Positions 33,578-41,373 of a DNA stretch of 64,000 nucleotides are shown in pieces (positions within the stretch are counted from its first letter, which is position 1; every line of letters begins with the position of its first letter). Under the pieces are notes generated by a model. That model did not search any database, was not told the origin of the DNA, and worked only from the letters and a program-made list of their open reading frames with translations. The translations under genes were made by a program, and so were the position numbers. The DNA comes from Archangium sp. (GTDB lineage: Bacteria; Myxococcota; Myxococcia; Myxococcales; Myxococcaceae): assembly GCA_030695565.1 (NCBI GenBank), contig JAUYRZ010000098.1, positions 40,690-104,689 of the forward strand, read 5' to 3'.

Positions 33578-35029
33578 TCACTGCAACCGGAGCTGATTGA
33601 CCACCCCGGACAAACCCTCGGGCAGGTTCGAGTAGGCCGGCCCGAAGTTGTACACGCTCACCTTGTACGTGCCCGGCGGCACCGTGAGGTTGAAGGCGAA
33701 GTTGGCCGAGCTGCACGACGTGTCGGCGCGAAGCTGAGTGCCGGTGACCTCGTTGGCGAAGGTCACGTAGCCGGAAGACGAGGTCGAGCTGCTGCATGAC
33801 GAGCCGCGCACCGGGGCCGCGCCGTTGAGCCGCACCGTGCCGCTCACCGGCACCGCGAGCACGTTCAAGTCGAGGGCGGAGACCGCACCAGACACCACCA
33901 GAGCCGGGTTCACCCCGGACAAGCCCTCGGGCAGGTTCGAGTAGGTCGGCCCGAAGTTGTACACGCTCACCTTGTACGTGCCCGGCGGCACTGTGAGGTT
34001 GAAGGCGAAGTTGGCCGAGCTGCACGACGTGTCGGCGCGAAGTTGAGTGCCGGTGACTGCGTCGATGAAGGTCACGTAGCCAGAGGACGAGGTCGAGCTG
34101 CTGCACGACGAGCCGCGCACCGGGGCCGCGCCGTTGAGCCGCACCGTGCCGCTCACCGGCACCGCGAGCACGTTGAGCACCAGCGACGAGCTCGAGCCCG
34201 TGCACACGCCTCGCGGGTCGCAAGAAAAGCCACTGGGGCAGCCATTGCCGCAGGTGGCGCCGCACACGTTGGGGGTGCCTCCACCGCCGCAGCTCAGCGC
34301 TCCGGAGCAGCTGCCGCAGGCGAGCATGCCCCCGCATCCGTCCGAGACCGAACCGCACTCTTTGCTCAGCTCCGCACAGGTCTTCGGGGTGCACGAGCCC
34401 GTGCCGCAGATGCCCGGAGCCCCTCCACCACCGCACGTACGCCCGCCGCTGCAGGAGCCACAGCTCAACATCGCCGAGCAGCCATCGCTCACCTCACCGC
34501 ATTCGCGCCCGAGCGTGGAGCAGGTGGTGGGCCGGCAAGCGCACCGGTTGGGCGCGTTCAAGCCGCAGCTGGAGCCCGCGCTGCAACTGCCGCAGGTGAG
34601 CAGCGCCGCGCAGCCATCAGAGACGCGCCCACACTCGGCGTTGAGCGCAGCGCACGATGCCGGGGTGCAGACGCCCGGAGCGCACACGTTCCTCCGCCCT
34701 CCTCCGCCGCAGGTTCGGCCGACGCCACAGCTGCCGCACTCGAGCACGCCGCCGCAGCCATCTTCCGCCTGGCCACAGTCGAAGCCGAGCGCGGCGCAGT
34801 TCGCAGGTAGGCAGGAGGGTGCCTGGCAGCGGCCCAGCGCACATGTCTGAGACCCGACACAGACGTCGCAGCGGTTTCCTTGAGCTCCGCAGGCGTCGGT
34901 CGCACCGCCCCCCTGGCACTGCCCGGTCGCGTCGCAGCACCCAAAACAGGTGGTCGAGTCGCAACGAGGCGCGGTGGGTTCGCAGCTGAAGAGTCCGAGG
35001 ACCGCGATGACCAGGAGAGTGCGAACCAT
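33578..35029 (-). CDS. Cysteine-rich repeat lipoprotein with duplicated C-terminal domain
   Basis: A 483-residue lipoprotein (MVRTLLVIAVLGLFSC). Residues 20-270 contain five modules of about 40 residues, each with CxxxxCxxLxxxCGxxxDGCGxxLxCGSC spacing, like the Cys-rich stalks of other myxobacterial surface proteins. Residues 275-483 are two 103-residue beta-sandwich-like domains that are almost identical (each with GTVRLNGAAPVRGSSCSSST and PPGTYKVSVYNFGP). The duplication is visible at the DNA level as a 309-base direct repeat. ATG 35029 is used, since it starts the signal directly; an upstream ATG at 35071 adds 14 residues. Confidence 0.82.
   Translation of the reverse strand: MVRTLLVIAVLGLFSCEPTAPRCDSTTCFGCCDATGQCQGGGATDACGAQGNRCDVCVGSQTCALGRCQAPSCLPANCAALGFDCGQAEDGCGGVLECGSCGVGRTCGGGGRRNVCAPGVCTPASCAALNAECGRVSDGCAALLTCGSCSAGSSCGLNAPNRCACRPTTCSTLGRECGEVSDGCSAMLSCGSCSGGRTCGGGGAPGICGTGSCTPKTCAELSKECGSVSDGCGGMLACGSCSGALSCGGGGTPNVCGATCGNGCPSGFSCDPRGVCTGSSSSLVLNVLAVPVSGTVRLNGAAPVRGSSCSSSTSSSGYVTFIDAVTGTQLRADTSCSSANFAFNLTVPPGTYKVSVYNFGPTYSNLPEGLSGVNPALVVSGAVSALDLNVLAVPVSGTVRLNGAAPVRGSSCSSSTSSSGYVTFANEVTGTQLRADTSCSSANFAFNLTVPPGTYKVSVYNFGPAYSNLPEGLSGVVNQLRLQ
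33602..34219. repeat. 309-bp direct tandem repeat within a gene
   Basis: Two units, 33602-33910 and 33911-34219, nearly identical in sequence and in frame. They encode the duplicated C-terminal domains. Differences are a handful of single bases (for example AAACCC against AAGCCC, GAGTAGGCC against GAGTAGGTC), so the duplication is recent or kept identical by gene conversion. Confidence 0.85.
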
Positions 35030-35100
35030 GAGGAGCCCCGTAGCATGGGCGCGCAAGAGGCTCCCAGCCACTGGAGAACCGAGCGCAGGTTGCCCCGCCT

Positions 35101-36261
35101 CTATTCGGGGACGATCTTGACGATGCGATCCTTGTCGGAGGGGCAGTCACCGCGGCCATCGCAGTTGCTGGTGGTCAGGTAGAGCTGACCATCGGGGCTC
35201 ATGATGACCTCCCGAATGCGGCCCAACGATCCCTCGAAATACACCTCGTGCGAGCTCACGCGCCGCTCGGCGTCGAACACCACGCGCTGCAGGTGCGTCG
35301 AGCCCAGCACTCCGACCAGCAGGCTGTCTTTCCACGAAGGGATGGCGGTGCCCGTGTAGAAGGCCGCGCCTCCGGGCGGTACAGCGTCGTGAAAGACCAG
35401 CCTCGGCGGCACCAGGCCTTCCCGCTTCGTGCAGCCGTAGACCGTGGGCCAGCCCAGGTTCTCGCCGGCGCGCGCGACGTTGATCTCGTCGTGACCGCTG
35501 CGGCCGAGATCACCTGAAGGGCCGTGATCAGCGATGGCCAGCGTCGTGGCATCGAACCAGTCGAAGCCCTGCACGTTGCGCAGACCGCTCACGAAGACAG
35601 GGCTGCCCGTGGTGGGGTTGTCGCTGGGCACTTCGCCCTCGGGCGTCAGCCGCAGCACCTTGCCGTTGGGGCTGTTCTGATCTTGCGACCGATCGGGTTC
35701 ACGCGCGTCGCCGGTGCCCACGTAGAGCATGCCGTCGGGCCCGAAGCGGATGCGCCCTCCGTCGTGAAACTTCGCGGCCGCGATGCCCCCGCGCACCACG
35801 CCGTCGAAGGTCGCGCTGGTGGAGTCATCCGACAACTTCCAACGCTCGACGCGGTTCTGCTTCGCGCCGTCGACGCTCACCGTCGCGTAGAGGAGGAAGA
35901 AGCGGTTGGTGGCGAAGTTCGGGTGCAGCGCGATGCCCAGCAGTCCACTCTCGCCGTCGGGAGCGAGCGGCACCGTGGCCACCGCGGTGGGAAGCAGAGC
36001 GCCTCCACGGACCAGCCGCACCCGGCCCGGCCGTTCGGTCACCAGCAGCTCGCCGCCGGGAAGAAACGCGATGCCCCAGGGCACCTCGAGGCCGGTCACC
36101 ACCACTTCGGCCTTCACCCTGGTGGTGCCGGTGGCGCCGAAGCCGTCGTCGATGAGCAGACAATCGGGGCTGCTGACGCCCGTGGCTTGCGCGCAGCCGC
36201 CCGAGCCACCGAGCGTCACCACCGCCAGACACACGCTGAAGATTCGTGAAGTGCGCATCAT
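35101..36261 (-). CDS. PQQ-dependent sugar dehydrogenase (soluble GDH / Yli-type), lipoprotein
   Basis: A 386-residue lipoprotein (lipobox GSGGC after MMRTSRIFSVCLAVVTLG). It has the six-bladed propeller sequence of PQQ-dependent aldose dehydrogenases: TGLEVPWGIAFLPGGELLVT, GESGLLGIALHPNFATNRFF, the catalytic-His segment KFHDGGRIRFGPDGMLYVGT, SGLRNVQGFDW and GRIREVIMSPDGQLYLTTSN. It should oxidise sugars outside the cytoplasm and pass electrons to the respiratory chain. A second ATG at 36258 is equally possible. Confidence 0.88.
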   Translation of the reverse strand: MMRTSRIFSVCLAVVTLGGSGGCAQATGVSSPDCLLIDDGFGATGTTRVKAEVVVTGLEVPWGIAFLPGGELLVTERPGRVRLVRGGALLPTAVATVPLAPDGESGLLGIALHPNFATNRFFLLYATVSVDGAKQNRVERWKLSDDSTSATFDGVVRGGIAAAKFHDGGRIRFGPDGMLYVGTGDAREPDRSQDQNSPNGKVLRLTPEGEVPSDNPTTGSPVFVSGLRNVQGFDWFDATTLAIADHGPSGDLGRSGHDEINVARAGENLGWPTVYGCTKREGLVPPRLVFHDAVPPGGAAFYTGTAIPSWKDSLLVGVLGSTHLQRVVFDAERRVSSHEVYFEGSLGRIREVIMSPDGQLYLTTSNCDGRGDCPSDKDRIVKIVPE

Positions 36262-36349
36262 GGGCCAACCATGACAACGGCCCGTGCTCCCGGCCACGGT
36301 CAGTTTCGGGGCCTGCTGGAGCCCTCATCGACCGCGCCTGGGCAACGGA

Positions 36350-36943
36350 CTACCGATCGACGCACTGGCCCGAGTTCGGGTCATTCGCCGAGGGCCGACA
36401 GATCCCCGCGTCCACCACCGCGCAGCGTGGGCACGCCATCGCCATGCAACCCGCGTCGACGAAGCGGTCGGTCAAGGCGTCGACCGGCCCCTCCGAGCCG
36501 GCGTTGATGAAGGACGGGCAGCCGCAGACGATGACGTTGGGCCTGGTCACGGTGCAAGGGTTCACCAGGGAGTTGGGGTTGCACGCTCGCGCCCTGTCCA
36601 TCGCGTCGATGTAGTCGCCCTCGAGGCTCGAGCAAAACACCCCGGCGTCGACGACCATGGTGCTGCCGCCGCCTCCACCGGTGGCGCTGCCGCCGCCTGT
36701 CGCCGTGCCGCCGCCTGTCGCCGTGCCGCCGCCCGTCGCGCTGCCGCCGCCCGTCGCGCTGCCACCCCCCGTCGCGCTGCCGCCACCCGTCGCGCTGCCG
36801 CATTGGGTGTCGCACAGACCGTCCGCACAACACCGCTGACCATTCGGGCAACTGCCGTCGGGAGCGCACGCAAAGCGGTCCACCGTGGTGTTGATACAAG
36901 CCGCCAGAGAGGCCACACCCAGAGCAAGAACGAGGAGCCGCAT
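36350..36943 (-). CDS. Lipoprotein with TGGG repeat linker
   Basis: A 197-residue lipoprotein (MRLLVLALGVASLAAC). An N-terminal Cys-rich module (FACAPDGSCPNGQRCCADGL) is followed by about eight Gly-Gly-Gly-Ser/Thr-Ala-Thr units, then a C-terminal module with six cysteines (CGCPSFINAG, MACPRCAVVDAGICR). The linker is encoded by a short tandem repeat. Likely surface-anchored with a flexible stalk; function unknown. Confidence 0.8.
   Translation of the reverse strand: MRLLVLALGVASLAACINTTVDRFACAPDGSCPNGQRCCADGLCDTQCGSATGGGSATGGGSATGGGSATGGGTATGGGTATGGGSATGGGGGSTMVVDAGVFCSSLEGDYIDAMDRARACNPNSLVNPCTVTRPNVIVCGCPSFINAGSEGPVDALTDRFVDAGCMAMACPRCAVVDAGICRPSANDPNSGQCVDR
36656..36799. repeat. 18-bp tandem repeat encoding (S/T)ATGGG linker
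   Basis: About eight units of GCCGCCGCCCGTCGCGCT-type sequence (minus strand in frame). Copy number is likely to vary between strains. Confidence 0.75.
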
Positions 36944-36984
36944 GGGGTGAACTTGACACAGTTTCTGGCGACGGCGCTGTGCGT

Positions 36985-37437
36985 TTACGGCGCGCGAGAA
37001 GAGCGCTGAAGAACCCGCTCTTCGCGAGGCGCGTGCAGACAGTCGGACACCGGCGCCAACGAGCCGACGATGCGCAGCACCTTGTCGCACAGCCGCGCCG
37101 TGGCGAAGGGTTTGCCGAAGAAGCCGGTCGCGCCCGCGTTGAACGCTTCGTTGGTGCGCACCGGCGTGACGTGCCCGCTGGTGATCAACACCGGCGTCTC
37201 GTTGCGAAGGGGGCCCAGCCGAATGCGCTGGAGCAATTCGATGCCGGTGAGGAAGGGCATGTTCCAGTCGGTCAGCACAAGGTCGTAGTGATTGCTGCGG
37301 AACAGCGCGAGCGCCACCTGACCATCGGGGGCGGCGTCGACGCGGGCGAAACCCAGCGCCTGCATCAGGTCGCGCGTCACCTCGCGCATGGACTCACAAT
37401 CGTCCGCGATCAGCAGCTTTGCCTGGTTCGGATTCAT
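36985..37437 (-). CDS. CheY-like response regulator receiver
   Basis: A 150-residue single receiver domain. The acidic pocket is IADDCE, the phospho-acceptor Asp is in LVLTDWNMPF, the switch Ser/Thr is in LITSGH, and the Lys is in FFGKPF, so all key residues are present. No output domain follows, only a short Arg-rich tail. It probably signals through a partner protein. ATG 37437 gives MNPNQAKLLIADD, the usual domain start. No histidine kinase gene is adjacent. Confidence 0.88.
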   Translation of the reverse strand: MNPNQAKLLIADDCESMREVTRDLMQALGFARVDAAPDGQVALALFRSNHYDLVLTDWNMPFLTGIELLQRIRLGPLRNETPVLITSGHVTPVRTNEAFNAGATGFFGKPFATARLCDKVLRIVGSLAPVSDCLHAPREERVLQRSSRAP

Positions 37438-37568
37438 GGCGCGCAAGATCTGATCTCCTCGCGAGCCAGACAACATCGCGATTGCGAGTTACTGCGCGGT
37501 GATGACCTCAGCGCGCGCTCGTCACCGGGGGTTCCGCTCACCCGTTACGGCGAGGTGACGCCTCACGA

Positions 37569-38750
37569 TCACAGCGGACGTTCGTAGACCCTGAACGTCT
37601 TGACGTGCTTCGCGCCCGTCGCCTGCAGCATGCGATTGACCAGGGTGTCGTCTTCCATCGCCCAGCCGAGCTCACCTGCTTGATAGCCGAGCGCGAGGGC
37701 CTGGGTGAACGTCTCCGCGGCGAGCAGGGCGTCGATGCCGCGGCGGCGCCAGCCGTCTTTGATACCGAACAGCAGGCCGCGCAGACGCACGATGCTGCGC
37801 GCCTTCCACAACATCTTTGCCAGGCCGAAGGGGAACAGGTACCCGCCGGCTTCCTTCTGCGCGAGGTGCACGTCGGGCACGGTGATGGCGAAGCCCACCG
37901 CTTCACCATCGACCTCGGCCATCAGGGAGAGCTCAGGGCGCAACAACACCAGCGGCCGCAGGCGGTTCACGATCGACATGAACTCTTCGTGGCTCATCGG
38001 CGCGAAGCCGAAGCCCGGCTTGAGCATGGTGTGGAAGATGGCCTGCATGCGGCTCAGGTCGGCCTCGGGATGGTTGAGGTCGAGCCTCCGCACTTTCACG
38101 ATGCCGTTCTGCCGCACGCGCTCCGCCAGCCGGCGCACCTTCTCGGGCATGCCCTGAATCGCGAGCACCTCGTAGCTGTAGAGGTCTTTGAGCTTGGTGA
38201 ACCCGTTCGCTTCGAAGAGCACGCCGTAGAAGGTCGGGTTGTACGGCATCATCATCGCGGGGAAGCGCTCGTGCCCGTGCACCTGCACGCCCGCTTCGTG
38301 CTGGAAGCCCAGGTTCACCGGCCCCACGCAGCGTTTGGCGCCTCCCCGGCGCAGCCAGCCCAGCGCCGCTTCGAACAAGGCCGCCGCCAGCCCGGGATCA
38401 TTCTGCGACTCGAAGAAGCCCACGAAGCCGTCGTGGGTGCCGTGAAAGCGGTTGTAGCGATCGTCGACCACCGCTGCGACCCGCCCCACCACCTTGCCGT
38501 GCCGCCGGGCCAGGAAGAACGCGGCGCGCGCTTCGGCGAAGAAGGGGTTCTGCTTCGGGTCGAGGAACTCCCGGCGCTCCGCCACGATGGGCGGGACGAA
38601 GTTTTCGTCGCCCGCGTAATGATCCAGCTGAAAGCGGATGAACTCGTCTTTGGCCCGCCCCCCAGCCACCTCTTCGACCTGGACGTCAGGCGCCCGGACG
38701 GCAAACCGGGGCGCGACGGAGGCTGCTGAACGGGGCCGAAGCTGCGACAT
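37569..38750 (-). CDS. GNAT-like acyltransferase, bacterial ceramide synthase (bCerS) family candidate
   Basis: A 393-residue protein of the family long labelled dATP pyrophosphohydrolase or GNAT, to which the Caulobacter bacterial ceramide synthase belongs. Family-type segments: RFQLDHYAGDENFVPPIVAE, FLDPKQNPFFAEARAAFFLA, GRVAAVVDDRYNRFHGTHDG, FVGFFESQNDPGLAAALFEA, and PAMMMPYNPTFYGVLFEANG. A second GNAT-like half lies at about 240-390. It is divergent from the lipid operon at 39108 across a 357-base regulatory region. By position it may N-acylate the amino lipid made there. The family is broad, so the exact function is inferred. Confidence 0.65.
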   Translation of the reverse strand: MSQLRPRSAASVAPRFAVRAPDVQVEEVAGGRAKDEFIRFQLDHYAGDENFVPPIVAERREFLDPKQNPFFAEARAAFFLARRHGKVVGRVAAVVDDRYNRFHGTHDGFVGFFESQNDPGLAAALFEAALGWLRRGGAKRCVGPVNLGFQHEAGVQVHGHERFPAMMMPYNPTFYGVLFEANGFTKLKDLYSYEVLAIQGMPEKVRRLAERVRQNGIVKVRRLDLNHPEADLSRMQAIFHTMLKPGFGFAPMSHEEFMSIVNRLRPLVLLRPELSLMAEVDGEAVGFAITVPDVHLAQKEAGGYLFPFGLAKMLWKARSIVRLRGLLFGIKDGWRRRGIDALLAAETFTQALALGYQAGELGWAMEDDTLVNRMLQATGAKHVKTFRVYERPL

Positions 38751-38790
38751 GTGAGCCTCCGCTTGTAGAGAGGTGGGGTTTTCTCGTCAA

Positions 38791-38812
38791 ACTGAGCAAC
38801 TTGATGCTCAGT
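38791..38812. promoter_or_regulatory. Putative operator 1: ACTGAGCA-N6-TGCTCAGT
   Basis: A perfect inverted repeat with 8-base arms and a 6-base centre, 41 bases before the start of the GNAT gene. It shares the GAGCA-N6-TGCTC core with the site at 38905. Confidence 0.6.
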
Positions 38813-38904
38813 TTCACTCACTGGAGTTTCCGGCGTTTAGTTTCGACCCGAACTGTCACAAATTGGCCTCAGCACCCTCCGGACAGGCTGTTTTCCTCAT
38901 TTAC

Positions 38905-38920
38905 GAGCAAATATTTGCTC
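38905..38920. promoter_or_regulatory. Putative operator 2: GAGCAAATATTTGCTC
   Basis: A perfect 16-base palindrome in an AT-rich stretch. Same core and spacing as the site at 38794-38809, 111 bases away. Probably the target of one dimeric regulator that controls both divergent units. Confidence 0.65.
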
Positions 38921-38950
38921 ACTATCGAGGCTTTCCAGCTCCTGTCGAGG

Positions 38951-38971
38951 GTTTAAAATCTCTCTTAAGAG
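38951..38971. promoter_or_regulatory. AT-rich promoter-like stretch with CTCTTAAGAG palindrome
   Basis: TTTAAAATC followed by the perfect 10-base palindrome CTCTTAAGAG at 38962-38971. AT-rich in a very GC-rich region, about 140 bases before the acyl-AMP ligase start; a likely promoter zone. No -35/-10 pair can be assigned with confidence. Confidence 0.4.
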
Positions 38972-39107
38972 CCTCAAATTGCTGCGTCATTCGGCAACTG
39001 GGGAGGTGTGTATCACGGGTGCCACAGAGCCTCCGGCTGGGGTCGAACGCTTGACCACCCTCAAGGCCTGAACGTATTCAGCAAGCTCTTCAGAGAGGGG
39101 CTCGCCC

Positions 39108-41000
39108 ATGCCGCAGATCTTCGATTACCCGAACCTCATCGCAGCGCTCGACGCCGGTCAGGGCATGACGACGAAGGGCTACACCTTCCTCGACCGCGAT
39201 CAGAAGGAGCAGTTCTATTCCTTCGAGAAGCTGCGCGAAGAGGCCATGCGCCGGGCGGCCCACTTCCGCCACTACGGCCTCAAGAAGGGCGACCGCCTCG
39301 CGATGGTCGTGCCGGATGGCGAAGACTTCGTGCCCACCTTCCTCGCCGCGGTCTGGGCGGGCATCGTGCCGGTGCCGCTCTACCCGCCGCTGTCGATGGG
39401 CAAGCTCGACGCGTACATCGACACGCTCGTGGCGATCATGGGCAAGGCCAAGCCGGTCTACCTGGTCACCAACGAGAAGGTGCAGGCGGTGCTCTGGAGC
39501 GGCATCTCCAAGGTCGCCTCCGTCAAGGGCGTGATCACCACCGAAGAGCTGCTCCTGCCCGCGCCCGCAGGGGCCAGCCAGGAGAAGGCAGAAGTCACCG
39601 AAGACGACCTCTGCTTCCTGCAGTTCACCTCGGGTTCGACCTCGACCCCCAAGGGCGTCTCGGTCACCCACGGCAGCCTGCGCGCGAACGCCTGGGCCAT
39701 CATGCGTGACGGCCTCCAGTCGGACACCGACGTGGATCACGGCGTCTCGTGGCTGCCGCTCTACCACGACATGGGGCTCATCGGCTTCGTCATCTCCCCC
39801 CTGTTCCACCGCGTCTCGGTGACCTTCATCCCCACGATGACCTTCGTGCGCAACGCCACCATCTGGCTGCGCACCATTCACAAGGTGAAGGGCACCATCA
39901 GCTTCGCGCCGAACTTCGCGTACGCGTTGGCGGTCAAACGCGCGAAGCCCGAGCAGCTCGCGTCACTCGACCTCTCGTCGATGCGGCACTTCGGCTGCGG
40001 CGCCGAGCCCATCAACCCCGTCACCATGCGCGCCTTCGTGGAGACGTTCGCGAAGTCGGGCCTCAAGCCGCAGTCGCTGCTCCCCTGCTACGGCATGGCG
40101 GAGGCGACGCTGGCGATCAGCTTCATCGGCCTCGAGGAAGAGCTGTCGACCGACGTCATCGACTCCGACGCCTACCAGCAGGATCGCAAGGCCGAGCCCG
40201 CGCCGATCGAGAAGCTCGCCAACGGCAGCGCGCAGGAGTTCGTGAACTGCGGCAAGGCCTTCCCCCGCCACGAAGTGGGCATCTTCGACGACGCGGGCAA
40301 GCGCCTGACGGATCGCCGCATCGGTGAAATCTGGGTGCGCGGGCCTTCGATCGCCAAGGGCTACTTCGAAGACTCGGAGGCCACGGAGCGCACCTTCGGC
40401 AACGGCTGGCTCAAGACGGGTGACTACGGCTACCTCGTCAGCGGCAACGTCTACATAACGGGTCGCAAGAAGGACATCATCATCATCAACGGTCGCAACT
40501 ACGACCCGCAGCGCATGGAGTGGATCGTCGACGAACTTCCGGATGTGCGGAAGGGCTCGACCGTCGCGCTGTCACGCCCCGGCCTGCAGAGCGAAGAGCT
40601 GGTGATCGTCGTCGAGTCGCGCACCAAGGAGCCTGAAGCGCTGATCGAGCTCATCAAGCAGAAGATCAACGAGAACCTCCAGCTGATGCCGATGGACGTG
40701 GTCATCGCGCCGGTCGGCTCGTTGCCCAAGACCTCGAGCGGCAAGCTGCAGCGCGCGAAGACGCGCCTTCAGTACCTCGCCGGCGAGATCGGCAAAGAAG
40801 GCAACCGCACGCTGGGTGGCAACGGCGAGAAGCTGGTGGTCGCCCGTCACGTCGCGAAGTCACTGCTCGGCCGCGCGCAGCACCGCGCGAAGCGGGTGGT
40901 GGAGCACACCCTGGAGATCCGCTCCGTCTCCGATGCCGTCTCGAAGTTCAAGCTGGTGGGCTCGTACGCCCAGAAGCGCGTCAGCCGCATTCTCGGCTGA
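39108..41000 (+). CDS. Fatty acyl-AMP ligase (FAAL), likely acyl-ACP loading enzyme
   Basis: A 630-residue adenylate-forming enzyme. Signature motifs: FLQFTSGSTSTPKGV (A3), SWLPLYHDMGLIGFV (the FAAL form, with Tyr-His-Asp-Met), CYGMAEATLAISF, WLKTGDYGYL, GRKKDIIIINGRNY and PKTSSGKLQR. The sequence fits FAALs, which activate fatty acids as adenylates and load them on an acyl carrier protein. ATG 39108 follows GAGAGGGG. The next gene is a free ACP, then the large synthase, so it should supply the starter acyl chain. The C-terminal 70 residues are an extra basic tail. Confidence 0.9.
   Translation: MPQIFDYPNLIAALDAGQGMTTKGYTFLDRDQKEQFYSFEKLREEAMRRAAHFRHYGLKKGDRLAMVVPDGEDFVPTFLAAVWAGIVPVPLYPPLSMGKLDAYIDTLVAIMGKAKPVYLVTNEKVQAVLWSGISKVASVKGVITTEELLLPAPAGASQEKAEVTEDDLCFLQFTSGSTSTPKGVSVTHGSLRANAWAIMRDGLQSDTDVDHGVSWLPLYHDMGLIGFVISPLFHRVSVTFIPTMTFVRNATIWLRTIHKVKGTISFAPNFAYALAVKRAKPEQLASLDLSSMRHFGCGAEPINPVTMRAFVETFAKSGLKPQSLLPCYGMAEATLAISFIGLEEELSTDVIDSDAYQQDRKAEPAPIEKLANGSAQEFVNCGKAFPRHEVGIFDDAGKRLTDRRIGEIWVRGPSIAKGYFEDSEATERTFGNGWLKTGDYGYLVSGNVYITGRKKDIIIINGRNYDPQRMEWIVDELPDVRKGSTVALSRPGLQSEELVIVVESRTKEPEALIELIKQKINENLQLMPMDVVIAPVGSLPKTSSGKLQRAKTRLQYLAGEIGKEGNRTLGGNGEKLVVARHVAKSLLGRAQHRAKRVVEHTLEIRSVSDAVSKFKLVGSYAQKRVSRILG
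40981..41000 (+). terminator. Stem-loop at the end of the acyl-AMP ligase gene
   Basis: TCAGCCG-CATTCT-CGGCTGA: perfect 7-base stem and 6-base loop that includes the stop codon. No T run follows directly, so it is more likely an mRNA-stabilising or attenuating hairpin inside the operon than a full terminator. GCCCCAAGGGGCTTT at 41026 is a second, shorter one. Confidence 0.4.
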
Positions 41001-41076
41001 AACTATTTCCCAACCCAACGCCGTCGCCCCAAGGGGCTTTGGATCAAATCAACCCCACGCAACAACGAAGGACACC

Positions 41077-41337
41077 ATGGCTAACGTCAACATCATCCAG
41101 CTCTTCACGCAGGCCGCCCTCGAAGTGAACGGCAAGAAGCTCGACGGCCTCACGAAAGACACCGTGATCAGCAAGCTCGGCCTCGACTCCGTCGCGGTCA
41201 TGGAGCTCGTCAGCTTCTTCGAAGAGAAGCTCAGCATCCGCATGCCCGACGAGGACCTCGCCAAGGTGCAGACCCTGGGCGACCTCGGCGACGTCGTGAA
41301 GCGCCTGGTGCCCGCGGGCACTGACGTCACGTACTGA
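41077..41337 (+). CDS. Acyl carrier protein
   Basis: An 86-residue stand-alone ACP with the phosphopantetheine attachment motif KLGLDSVAVMEL; the modified Ser is in LDSV. Acidic helix II and a C-terminal helix (TLGDLGDVVKRLV) complete the fold. It lies between the fatty acyl-AMP ligase and the large synthase and should carry the starter acyl group from one to the other. Start at ATG 41077, with AACGAAGGACACC as the ribosome site. Confidence 0.92.
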   Translation: MANVNIIQLFTQAALEVNGKKLDGLTKDTVISKLGLDSVAVMELVSFFEEKLSIRMPDEDLAKVQTLGDLGDVVKRLVPAGTDVTY

Positions 41338-41373
41338 AGCAGTCAGTTCCACGCGGGTGCTGGAGGTTCTCAA

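Noticed and set aside
36657..36839. A Pro/Val/Ala repeat peptide on the plus strand
   Set aside because: Reverse reading of the Gly-rich stalk repeat of the minus-strand lipoprotein.
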